The position numbers and the translations under genes were made by a program. A stretch of 64,000 nucleotides of DNA from Pyrinomonadaceae bacterium (GTDB lineage: Bacteria; Acidobacteriota; Blastocatellia; Pyrinomonadales; Pyrinomonadaceae). Positions 16,212 through 24,300 of the stretch are shown here, piece after piece. Numbering within the stretch: the first letter of the stretch is position 1; every line of letters starts with the position of its first letter. Location: assembly GCA_019694395.1 (NCBI GenBank), contig JAIBCC010000003.1, positions 298,343-362,342 on the forward strand, written 5' to 3'. The notes below the pieces were generated by a model, which saw only the letters and a list, made by a program, of their open reading frames with translations, had not been told where the DNA came from and searched no databases.

Positions 16212-16265
16212 AACGGAATATCGTTGTTTATGCAACGTGATTTTGCGATGTAACGAAATTTCGTT
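16212..16265. promoter_or_regulatory. Paired palindromes, candidate activator (UAS) sites
   Basis: AACGGAATATCGTT (16212-16225) and the perfect palindrome AACGAAATTTCGTT (16252-16265) have centres exactly 40 bases apart (about four helical turns). They lie 115 and 75 bases upstream of the -24 box at 16334. The position and pairing fit upstream binding sites for the divergent sigma-54 activator. Confidence 0.6.
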
Positions 16266-16332
16266 GTTTTGGTTGCCGAGCTGTGAAACTGCAAAACATT
16301 GAAATGCAATAGTTTACGATGCTCTACTGTTT

Positions 16333-16347
16333 TGGCACGGCGAATGC
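16333..16347 (+). promoter_or_regulatory. Sigma-54 promoter of the AhpD-like gene
   Basis: TGGCAC-GGCGA-ATGC matches the -24/-12 consensus TGGCACN5TTGC in all but one base, with GG (16334-16335) and GC (16346-16347) at the obligatory 12-base register. The predicted start of transcription is near 16359, leaving a 50-base leader with an AGGAGA ribosome site. Confidence 0.85.
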
Positions 16348-16408
16348 ACTAATAGAAAGCGTAACGAAAAGTTGCAAGTCATAATTTGAAATTTAGGAGA
16401 TTAATAAA

Positions 16409-16963
16409 ATGCAAAAAATTACAGCAATCAAACACGAAGAAGCAACTGGCAAAGCTAAAGAATTATTGGACGGCGTGAACGCCAAACTCGGATTTGTTCC
16501 GAATATGATGGCAACAATGGCGAGCTCAACCGCAGTTTTGGAAGGCTATTTGAATTTGAGTAATGCACTTGGTCATTCGCTCAACGCTAAATTGCGCGAA
16601 CAAATCGCTTTGACCGTCGCTGAAATAAACGGTTGTCAATATTGTGCTTCGGCTCATTCAACAATCGGCAAAATGGTTGGGCTTGACGCTCATTCCATCG
16701 AAGATGCCCGCCGTGCTTCCTCGCACGATGCTAAAACTGATGCGGCTTTGAAATTTGCCAAAGCACTCGTCATCAGTCGCGGAAAGGTTTCGGAAAGTGA
16801 TTTTGAAGCCGTCAAAGCAGCCGGATTTAACGAAAAAGAAATCAGCGAAATCGTGGCAAATGTAGCTTTGAATGTGTTTACCAACTATTTTAACGAAACT
16901 GCCAAAACAGTTGTGGATTTTCCGGCAGTTGAATTTCCTTTAGTCAGTAAAGCAGGCGCATAA
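16409..16963 (+). CDS. AhpD-like carboxymuconolactone decarboxylase-family peroxidase
   Basis: The protein has 184 aa, a common size for the peroxidase-related branch of the AhpD/CMD family. The active site is in EINGCQYCASAHSTIG (residues about 71-84), that is C-x2-C followed by His four residues on, the redox pair of AhpD. The all-helical context (TAVLEGYLNLSNALGHSLN, REQIALTVAE) is typical. It is expected to reduce peroxides or act as a thiol reductant in the cytosol. It is the first gene behind a strong sigma-54 promoter and divergent from the sigma-54 activator, so it is very probably that activator's target. A PPOX-type flavin protein and two flavin reductases follow. Confidence 0.88.
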   Translation: MQKITAIKHEEATGKAKELLDGVNAKLGFVPNMMATMASSTAVLEGYLNLSNALGHSLNAKLREQIALTVAEINGCQYCASAHSTIGKMVGLDAHSIEDARRASSHDAKTDAALKFAKALVISRGKVSESDFEAVKAAGFNEKEISEIVANVALNVFTNYFNETAKTVVDFPAVEFPLVSKAGA

Positions 16964-16969
16964 TTTTTT

Positions 16970-17083
16970 TGCCCGCAGAAGAACACGGAAAACGCGGAAA
17001 AAGAATTCATAATTAAACATTAAACGGGATTTCAGATTTTGAATTGCGTTACAAATAACGACCAATCCAAAACCTGAAATCCC
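16970..17083. repeat. Extragenic repeats between AhpD-like and PPOX genes
   Basis: GGGATTTCAGATTTTG (17026-17041) and CAAAACCTGAAATCCC (17068-17083) are inverted copies (15 of 16). Just before them is a run of GAACACGGAAAACGCGGAAAAAG-type short units (about 16979-17003) resembling repeats elsewhere in the window. The gap may hold a partial terminator that lowers expression of downstream genes. Confidence 0.5.
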
Positions 17084-17099
17084 CAATCCGAAATTGAAT

Positions 17100-17729
17100 A
17101 TGTCACATAAATTCTTTGATCTAACATTTACGGAAAGCGTCAAACAGGCGCAGGAAAAATACGGTTCGCGGCGAAATTACGCCAGATTTGAAGGCGGCAA
17201 GCCCGATTTTTACGGTTTGATGGATGGCGAACGGGAATTTATTGAGCAGCGTGATGGATTTTATATAGCAACGGTGAACAATGAAGGTCAGCCGTATATT
17301 CAGTTTCGCGGTGGTCCAAAAGGCTTTTTGAAAGTTCTGGATGATAAAACGCTCGGCTACGCGGATTTTCGTGGAAATTTGCAATACATCAGCGTTGGAA
17401 ATCTAGGCGAAAATGACAAAGCCGCTCTGTTTTTGATGGATTATGCCAATCAGCGGCGGCTCAAAATTCTGGCAAATGTCGAAGTCAAAGATGCCAAGGA
17501 CGACCCGGAATTAATTGAAAAGTTAACCGTTCCCGATTACAAAGCGAAAATCGAACGGGCGATGATTCTGCACGTCGAAGCCTTTGACTGGAACTGTCCG
17601 CAACACATCACGCCGCGTTACACGATGGACGAAATCCGGCAAATGGTCGCGCCGATGAATGAACATATTGCGAAATTGGAGAAAGAAATTGAGAATTTGA
17701 AAAGCAAATTAATAAAAAAAGGTGAGTAA
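17100..17729 (+). CDS. Pyridoxamine 5'-phosphate oxidase-family flavin protein
   Basis: The protein has 209 aa from the ATG at 17100 (a TTG at 17094 is in frame). The split-barrel flavin fold is seen in EQRDGFYIATVNNEGQPYIQFRGGPKGFLKVLDDKTLGYAD, where the strand-turn-strand and the RGG/GFL region contact FMN in this family. It continues through DKAALFLMDYANQRRLKI and VEAFDWNCPQHITPRYT. The C-terminus is a short coiled coil (IAKLEKEIENLKSKL). This branch consists of FMN- or F420-type oxidoreductases of unknown substrate, not PdxH. It is probably cotranscribed with the AhpD-like gene upstream and the broken gene one base downstream. Confidence 0.83.
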   Translation: MSHKFFDLTFTESVKQAQEKYGSRRNYARFEGGKPDFYGLMDGEREFIEQRDGFYIATVNNEGQPYIQFRGGPKGFLKVLDDKTLGYADFRGNLQYISVGNLGENDKAALFLMDYANQRRLKILANVEVKDAKDDPELIEKLTVPDYKAKIERAMILHVEAFDWNCPQHITPRYTMDEIRQMVAPMNEHIAKLEKEIENLKSKLIKKGE

Positions 17730-17730
17730 A

Positions 17731-18021
17731 ATGAATGAAGTGACTAGAAAAGAAATTTTATCAATGAGTCGAACTGCTCATACATTGACTGAAGTGTCCT
17801 ACTAACAGAATCTCTCAAAACTTGGCGATTCGGGTTGGTCTGAAAAACAAAGGGTTCTGCTCGCGGATATGGCTCTTCATTTGTTGCAGACAGCTCTTAA
17901 AGATGGCGATCTTTCTGAGGAAGATTTAAAGCGAAATCTGTTTTCAATTTTGACTATTTCTGACCAGTTTATTCAGGACTTAGATCTGAAAACTTTCGCG
18001 CGAAAATTGTATTCTTCTTAA
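17731..18021 (+). pseudogene. Small gene interrupted by an in-frame TAA
   Basis: An ATG at 17731 follows the PPOX stop by one base and has its own AAAGGTGAG ribosome site. The frame encodes MNEVTRKEILSMSRTAHTLTEVSY, meets TAA at 17803-17805, then continues open for 71 more codons (QNLSKLGDSGWSEKQRVLL..., helical and acidic-basic) to TAA at 18019. The two halves together look like one ~95-residue helical protein. The stop is TAA, so neither selenocysteine nor pyrrolysine can explain it. It could be a recent nonsense mutation, a sequencing error, or a short peptide followed by dead sequence. I do not recognise the family. Confidence 0.5.
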
Positions 18022-18094
18022 AACTCATAGCCCAAATCAATCGTCAAAAGATAAATTAGGAAGAATTGAAACGAAAATAAAAGATAGAGATTTT

Positions 18095-18634
18095 ATGAAA
18101 AAACTAATAATTCTCGGTAGTTCGAGAAAAGACGGCGACACGAAAAAGGTGGTAGATGAAATAATTAGTCTTTCCGGCTGGGATGTGCTTGATTTGAACG
18201 ATTACAACTTCAGTTACTACGATTACGAACATAAAAATCTGGACGATGATTTTTTGCCGCTAATGCGGAAAATCATTACGAATTACGACGTTCTAATATT
18301 TGCTACGCCCGTTTATTGGTATGCAATGAGCGGGATTATGAAAGTCTTTTTTGACCGCATCACCGATTTACTTAAGGTTGAAAAAGACCTTGGCAGAAAA
18401 CTTCGCGGCAAGAGTATGGCAGTAGTAACTAGTTCCAGCGGCGGTAATTTGGGCGAAAATTTTTGGCATCCATTTCTCGCTATTGCTGAATATTTAGGAA
18501 TGAATTACTTGGGAAACATTCATACAATTGCTGGAAATAATGAAAGCGAGAATTTGAAAGAATTTGTTGCAAAGATAAGCGAATACGGTGAATTTTTAAA
18601 TATGCCGCAAAGCAAAGTTCATAAAACAAGCTAA
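18095..18634 (+). CDS. Flavodoxin-fold NAD(P)H-dependent oxidoreductase
   Basis: The protein has 179 aa. It begins KKLIILGSSRKDGDTKKVVDEI, the first beta strand and FMN phosphate-binding loop of the flavodoxin-like reductases. IFATPVYWYAMSGIMKVFFDRITDL is the second FMN contact region, and AVVTSSSGGNLGENFWHPF the third. Members take electrons from NAD(P)H to FMN and reduce quinones, nitro or azo compounds, or iron chelates. It is part of the run of redox genes behind the sigma-54 promoter, although the broken gene and a 70-base gap separate it from the PPOX gene. The substrate is unknown. Confidence 0.85.
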   Translation: MKKLIILGSSRKDGDTKKVVDEIISLSGWDVLDLNDYNFSYYDYEHKNLDDDFLPLMRKIITNYDVLIFATPVYWYAMSGIMKVFFDRITDLLKVEKDLGRKLRGKSMAVVTSSSGGNLGENFWHPFLAIAEYLGMNYLGNIHTIAGNNESENLKEFVAKISEYGEFLNMPQSKVHKTS

Positions 18635-18638
18635 AAAA

Positions 18639-19040
18639 ATGAATACAAAAATACTGATGACGATAAGTGCCTTTTTAATGGGACTTTGCGGGATCTTGCT
18701 GCAATTCATTCCGCAGGAGGTTTTGCGCTTTTTCAATGTTGAGCCAAACGGTTTTTTGTCTTTGTTCGTCCAAATGATGGGAGCAATGTATTTGGGTTTT
18801 GCGATGACGAATTGGATGGCAAAAACCGTTTTGGTCGGCGGAATCTATGCCCGTCCGTTGGCGATGGGGAATCTGATACATTTTACGGTTGGGGCTTTAG
18901 CTTTATTAAAATTTGCTTTTTCTGCACCCGATTTATTGATTGTTTGGGTTGCTGCAGTTATTTATTCGAGTCTGGCAATTCTTTTTGGCATTGTTGTTTT
19001 TACTCATCCACAAAGGGTAAAAGATGCTAAAGTAAAGTAA
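18639..19040 (+). CDS. Four-helix integral membrane protein of unknown function
   Basis: The protein has 133 aa with four predicted membrane segments: about 6-26 (MTISAFLMGLCGILLQFI), 40-60 (FLSLFVQMMGAMYLGFAMTNW), 70-95 and 100-122 (LLIVWVAAVIYSSLAILFGIVVF). There is no recognisable catalytic motif. It starts four bases after the upstream flavodoxin-like gene and six bases before the next reductase gene, so it is clearly operonic and may be a membrane partner of these reductases. Small proteins of this type are often annotated only as hypothetical. Confidence 0.75.
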   Translation: MNTKILMTISAFLMGLCGILLQFIPQEVLRFFNVEPNGFLSLFVQMMGAMYLGFAMTNWMAKTVLVGGIYARPLAMGNLIHFTVGALALLKFAFSAPDLLIVWVAAVIYSSLAILFGIVVFTHPQRVKDAKVK

Positions 19041-19046
19041 CAAACA

Positions 19047-19577
19047 ATGCAGAAAAAGAAGATTTTAGCTATTTCCGGCAGCACCAAAGCCAATTCGAGC
19101 AACGAATTGATTTTGCGAATGATTGCTAAAATTTATGCAAAAAAGTTGGATTTTGAGATTTATACGGAAATAGCTGAATTACCTCATTTTAATCCCGATT
19201 TGGACATCGGCGAGCCTCCTACAACGGTCAAAAAGTTTCGTGAACTGATCGAAAAAGCGGACGGAGTTTTGATTTCTACGCCCGAATATGTTTTCAGTCT
19301 GCCGGGAAGTCTGAAAAATGCGCTGGAATGGACGGTTTCGACAGTTGTTTTTACCGATAAACCGACGGCTTTCATCATTGCTGCTGCTTCGGGCGAAAAG
19401 GCTTTTGAATCGCTGGATTTGATCTTGAAAACAATCGGCGCAAAAGTTAGTGAAACTTCCAAATTGATAATCAAAGCCGCTAAAGGCAAATTGAATTCAC
19501 AAGGTGAAATTACCGATCAAAAAACTTTGCAGGAAATTGAAATTTTGATGAAATCCTTGATTGAAACCTTGTCTTAA
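19047..19577 (+). CDS. NADPH-dependent FMN reductase family protein
   Basis: The protein has 176 aa. KKKILAISGSTKANSSNELIL is the family's FMN phosphate-binding start (GSxRxxSxN type). ADGVLISTPEYVFSLPGSLKNALEWTV is the hallmark TPEY-PG-LKNALDW segment, here with S for the usual N in the loop. The protein reduces flavin or quinone substrates with NAD(P)H in the cytosol. It ends the redox operon that began behind the sigma-54 promoter at 16333. It is a second, distinct flavodoxin-fold reductase beside the one at 18095, which suggests different substrates rather than recent duplication. Confidence 0.88.
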   Translation: MQKKKILAISGSTKANSSNELILRMIAKIYAKKLDFEIYTEIAELPHFNPDLDIGEPPTTVKKFRELIEKADGVLISTPEYVFSLPGSLKNALEWTVSTVVFTDKPTAFIIAAASGEKAFESLDLILKTIGAKVSETSKLIIKAAKGKLNSQGEITDQKTLQEIEILMKSLIETLS

Positions 19578-19637
19578 CTATTTTTTGTTCTCAAAGATCT
19601 GCTTGACTTGCCCCAATTTTCAGCGTAAAAAATCGTT

Positions 19638-21035
19638 ATGACTTCCAAAACCATTCCGTTTCGTCTTCTTTTTGTTTTAGTAATTTTATTTTCAGTTTCA
19701 CTTGTCAAAGCCGACAAAGTTGATGATTTCGTCAAATCACAGCTTGCCGAAAAACATATTCCGGGAGTGGCAATTGCTGTTATTAAAAACGGTAAAATCA
19801 TCAAAACCAAAGGTTATGGACTGGCAAGCGTCGAATTTGATATTGCTGCTACGCCCGAATCCGTTTTTGAGATCGGTTCAGTTTCCAAGCAACTGACGGC
19901 GGCGGGAATTTTGCTTTTGATGCAGGACGGCAAATTGAATTTGGACGAGAAAATCTCAAAATATCTGCCGAACACCCCAACCGCTTGGGAAAAAGTGACG
20001 GTGCGAAATCTTTTGACGCATACTTCGGGCATTAAAAGTTATTCGAGTTTGGACGGATTTAATCTGTCTAAACGAATGAAACGTGACGATTTTATCAAAG
20101 CTCTGTCGCCGTATCCGCTTGATTTTGAAACCGGAACGAATTACATCTACAGCAACAGTGGTTTTAATCTTTTGGCTTTTATCATCGAATCCGTTTCAGG
20201 CAAAAGTTATTGGGATTTTATGCGCGAACGGATTTTTAACCCGCTTGGAATGACTAAAACCGCTGACCGTGACCCAAACTTTATCATCAAAAATCGGGCA
20301 ACTGGATACGAATGGCGCGACAATCATCTGGTCGGACGTGATTGGGAATTGACCGATCTTTTCGGTGCTGGCTCGATTGTTTCAACTGTTTTGGATTTGG
20401 CGAAATGGGATGCAGCTTTGCGAACCGATACTTTGCTTAAAAAAGAAACCAAAGCCGAGATGTGGAAGCCGCTAACTTTCAATAACGGAAAGACTTATCC
20501 ATACGGGTTTGCCTGGCGAATTTCCGACATTCGCGGTCATAAATTGATTGCTCACAGCGGACAAACAGCCGGATTCGGCGCAAGCATTTCGCGTTATGTA
20601 GATGATGATTTAACGGTTATCGCTTTGACGAATTTAGGCGAAAGCGGAATGGGAACATTGATTGCTCAAGGCGTGGCAAAAATTTATATTCCGGCAATTT
20701 CGCTCAAAGAAATGAAAGCGCAACCCGAACCAAATTCTCAAATTACGCAGAAAATTTCTACCGCATTACGCGAGCGTCTGGAAAACAAATTTAATGCTGA
20801 ATTATTGACTGCAAATCTGATTCGCACACTATCAACCGAACGCGCCAAAACCAATAATCAACGCATCAACTCTTTTGGAAATATCAAATCTTTAACTTTT
20901 GTTGGCAGCGAGTCTGCTGAAAAATCAACCATTTACCGTTACAAAATGGAAACCCCGAAACGCATTTTCCTCTGGCGTTTTGCAATTGATACAGATGGGA
21001 AAATCTCTGAAATGACGCTCGAAGAGGAGGAGTAA
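19638..21035 (+). CDS. Secreted class C beta-lactamase-family serine hydrolase
   Basis: The protein has 465 aa. The signal peptide is TIPFRLLFVLVILFSVSLVKA. The SxxK nucleophile motif is in EIGSVSKQLTAAG (residues about 75-78, SVSK). The Tyr of YIYSNSGFNLL is the second motif (YxN). HSGQTAGFGA takes the place of the KTG box (H-x-G). The domain ends near residue 345. The last ~120 residues resemble the DUF3471-type extension found on such enzymes. These proteins are usually D-aminopeptidases, esterases or carboxypeptidases acting on peptidoglycan fragments or small esters in the periplasm, and rarely true lactamases. It lies 60 bases after the reductase gene and may be separately expressed. 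Confidence 0.88.
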   Translation: MTSKTIPFRLLFVLVILFSVSLVKADKVDDFVKSQLAEKHIPGVAIAVIKNGKIIKTKGYGLASVEFDIAATPESVFEIGSVSKQLTAAGILLLMQDGKLNLDEKISKYLPNTPTAWEKVTVRNLLTHTSGIKSYSSLDGFNLSKRMKRDDFIKALSPYPLDFETGTNYIYSNSGFNLLAFIIESVSGKSYWDFMRERIFNPLGMTKTADRDPNFIIKNRATGYEWRDNHLVGRDWELTDLFGAGSIVSTVLDLAKWDAALRTDTLLKKETKAEMWKPLTFNNGKTYPYGFAWRISDIRGHKLIAHSGQTAGFGASISRYVDDDLTVIALTNLGESGMGTLIAQGVAKIYIPAISLKEMKAQPEPNSQITQKISTALRERLENKFNAELLTANLIRTLSTERAKTNNQRINSFGNIKSLTFVGSESAEKSTIYRYKMETPKRIFLWRFAIDTDGKISEMTLEEEE

Positions 21036-21134
21036 AAAGTAAAAAGGTAAAATATATTACTTGTTTTTTGACTAATATTTTTTTTACTTTATGCCTCTTT
21101 AACCTATTCATTTTGGTTTCCTTCTTTAATCTAT

Positions 21135-21148
21135 TGCGAAAATTCGCA
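21135..21148. promoter_or_regulatory. Palindrome upstream of sigma-54 promoter
   Basis: TGCGAA (21135-21140) and TTCGCA (21143-21148) are a perfect inverted repeat two bases apart, centred about 93 bases upstream of the -24 box at 21234. The position fits an activator site, but the sequence differs from the AACG-N6-CGTT pair at 16212-16265. Confidence 0.35.
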
Positions 21149-21232
21149 CAAAAATAATGGTGTTTTTCCTCAATTTTACCTTTCAAAATCAGAATTTAAC
21201 TTGATTTAGCCAAATTTACTCTACTTTTCATT

Positions 21233-21247
21233 CGGCACAGCTCTTGC
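21233..21247 (+). promoter_or_regulatory. Sigma-54 promoter of the giant TPR gene
   Basis: CGGCAC-AGCTC-TTGC matches the -24/-12 consensus except for the first base, with GG (21234-21235) and GC (21246-21247) in the correct register. Transcription should start near 21259, leaving a leader of about 62 bases before the ATG at 21321. Confidence 0.82.
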
Positions 21248-21320
21248 GTCTAAAATTTAGTGCAACTAATTTTTTACACCTGTAAATATTAGCAAGTTTG
21301 ACAATTTGGGTTACTTATTT

Positions 21321-24300
21321 ATGTGTCGTAAATACTTTTTTGCTTCGTTGTTGATTTTTGCATTAGTTTTTAATTCGATTGCACAATTAAGTCTTGGAAA
21401 ATATTCTCCCCAACCTTTCTCAAGAACAGATACTCCTATTCAATCTAGTAAAAAATTCTCGGAAAATCCTTTGGAAAAAATCGAATCAGTTCAAGAGGAT
21501 ATTTTGGACGCAGCCACCAAAAATATGCTCGCCGGAATGGAGGGAACACGGAGAGAAGTCGCCTTAATTGTCATCAACACAGTCAATAAAAGCGGGGCAA
21601 AAATCGTCGGTGTCGGCTCATGGATCAGCGGGGGCAAATACCTTGATCCGCTGAAGGGCGGAACCTCAGACCACGATTTACGATTGGTGATGCAAAACGT
21701 TAGCGAAGCCGAAGCTATCGGGAGATGGAATGCGATTCGTGATGAAATCACACGGCAAGTCGAAACAAAATTCGGTGGTAATGCTCAAAAGGTTTTGCAA
21801 AGCATCAATCTCTACCCGCCCGAAGTCGTTTTGGAAGGAATTGACGATGCAGAAGAAGCCCTCACCAAATTAAAAAATCTGAAAGTCAATCCGAATCTCG
21901 GCGGCGCACAAGCTGAGGGGTTATGGGGCAAAGGTGCTAAGGCTTTCCGCGATACTTATGAAAAGACCAGCGGACGGATTTTCTGGAAAGAAGGAAACAA
22001 AGTTGCCTCCGGTTTTGCCGATTTGCTGCCGCTTGGCGAAACTTCCGGTATTTACACCATCGAAGGCTCTGCCAACACAGCTTCGCAATTTGCCGACAAA
22101 ATTGATGACGCTATTAGAAAATATGATCCCAAAACAGTGCGGAAAAACCTCCATCGTCTCAGAGATTCGCTCAAAAAGGGGCGTGATCTGGCGCGGGTTG
22201 AAAAGGCAAATTATCTCGACGATTTGATCAAAAAGTTCGACGCTTACGGCGATGATTTGGAAGGACTGAAAAAAGAATTGATGAATCCAAGCACCCGCGA
22301 AGCTCTCGATAATTTGGTTGGCAGAGCGAAAATGGATGCCGAATTGCTCAAGAAATTTGCGACGAGTTCGCATCCTCGTGATATTCAGATTTTGAAGGAA
22401 ATGCTTGAAGAAGGCACGGGACGTTGGGCACGAGTTAAAAACACTTTTTCTAAGGTCAGTTCACAAGTTCCCTGGGGAGCACTCCTGAAAGCGTTTATGG
22501 CTTATCTGGCTTACGTTCAGGTCAAGGATATTTCGCAAAATCTGGGTGCAGGCGAACAGGAAAAAGTCTTTCAAACTTTCCTGACCGAAGCCGGTTTTGC
22601 GGTCAGTTTGCCGGCGGGAATTTTAAGTTTGATCGTCAGTTCGATTTTGGAAGACGCAAAAGACGCAGGTTATTCCTTTGTCACGCGGTTTCAGGATTGC
22701 GAAGATTTGATCGCTGGAATTTATGAAGTTAAGGGGCGCGAACAGGTCAGCGAAAATCAAAAGATCGAAACGAATATTGACCGCTTAGCCAAAGAATTTA
22801 CCGAAGAATCACGAATCATTCCGATTGTTGCTCTTCACGCCAGACTTGCCGCCAGTCGCGGAATTGACGGTAAAGTAACACAGAAAGTTGATGCCGAGAT
22901 CGAGAAAAAACTCAACGAAAGATGTGCGCCGAAAGTAGTTGAAAAATGGCGAAACAGGCGTGCGGAATTGATCGGTGAAGCAGCGGAAATCCTTCAACAA
23001 ATTGAAAAGGAAATAAATGATGCGGAAATTGTCGGCGTGGTAAATCCAAGTCAGGTTATTTTGCAAAATAATAAGGCAAGTGCACAGGCAACGGCAAATT
23101 TGCAAATAGATGCGGTAAATAAATCTAAACAAATTCAAAAATATATTGATGCAATTTCTCAACTTGGGGGGGCGCAAAAACTCGTTGCTGTCTCGGTAAA
23201 ACATAGTTACCGCTGGAAACAAGACGGCAAAGAAATTAGTTTTAATGAAGAAGATTTTTCACCGATTAAGCCTGTGTTCAACCAGTCTTTAGCCAATAAA
23301 ACTTTGAACTTTAATTCGGTCGGACAGCATTCAGCTCAGCTCGAATACGTTTTGCAGATCAATCTTTCGACCATTGCACAGGATGTTTTAGCCGCAAAAT
23401 CTTATTTGACCAAAGACATTGTTAAAACCGCTTCTTTTTTCGTTGAAGTGATAGACAAAGAAGAACCGACGCCAACGCCAACGCCGTCACCTACTCCAAG
23501 TCCTACTCCGACAGCTTCGACTAATAGTTCGGCACTTCGATTCGGCGGAACAATGCCGGATATTTATGAAGGCGGCAACTATGAGCAGGGATTTGAATTA
23601 AAACGCCAAAACGCCAAGATGACCGGCACAGGCGAATGCAAATGGGTTGCACAGGTTCATTCGACAATTTACGGAAAAATCGGTCCATCTTTTGTTTACA
23701 ACGAAAAAGATATTCAGGAAGAAATTGATAAATTTACTTCATCATCAAAAGCATGGGGCAAGACCGTCCAGGTTCGCGAATTTGCCATCGGTGATTTCAA
23801 AGGAAAATTTGCCGATTCGTCCGTCGCGTTTTACCCCGGCGGTTGGGGCGATGGTTTCCGGGCGGATGGTGTTAGTGCAGAGGGTCGCGGCTGGGTAATT
23901 AGAGATAAGCAGGTTGTTGCAGTCGGCTACAATATCGGCGGCGCAGGCTGTTGGGAAAATTCCGATCAGGCATTTCTGATGAGTCAGGCAAAAACTGCAC
24001 AAGCCGAAGCAAAAGCGATTGTCAATAGTTTAACTTTAATTGGCGGGATTTTCGCCAAAACTCCTTACAAAGGTCCGAAACTCGATGGTTCGGATATGCC
24101 GAAACTCAAATTAGTTGTTTCGCCCGACGTTAAAAAATTGAAAAAAGGTGATGTTATCAATGTTCAAGCGGTCATTGAAAACGAAGAAAATGCCGAAAAA
24201 CCGTTTGAATATAAATGGACGGGCGACCATGCGGGAAGCGGTGCCAACGTCAAATTCCTTGCCAATAAACCCGGCAAACAATCACTTTCGCTGAATGTTC

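Noticed and set aside
17803..17805. Recoding (Sec or Pyl) at the in-frame stop of the small gene
   Set aside because: The codon is TAA, which is used for neither selenocysteine nor pyrrolysine.
23465..23520. Short tandem DNA repeat as a CRISPR or microsatellite
   Set aside because: It encodes a Pro-Thr linker in frame inside the giant protein; the units are only 6 bases.
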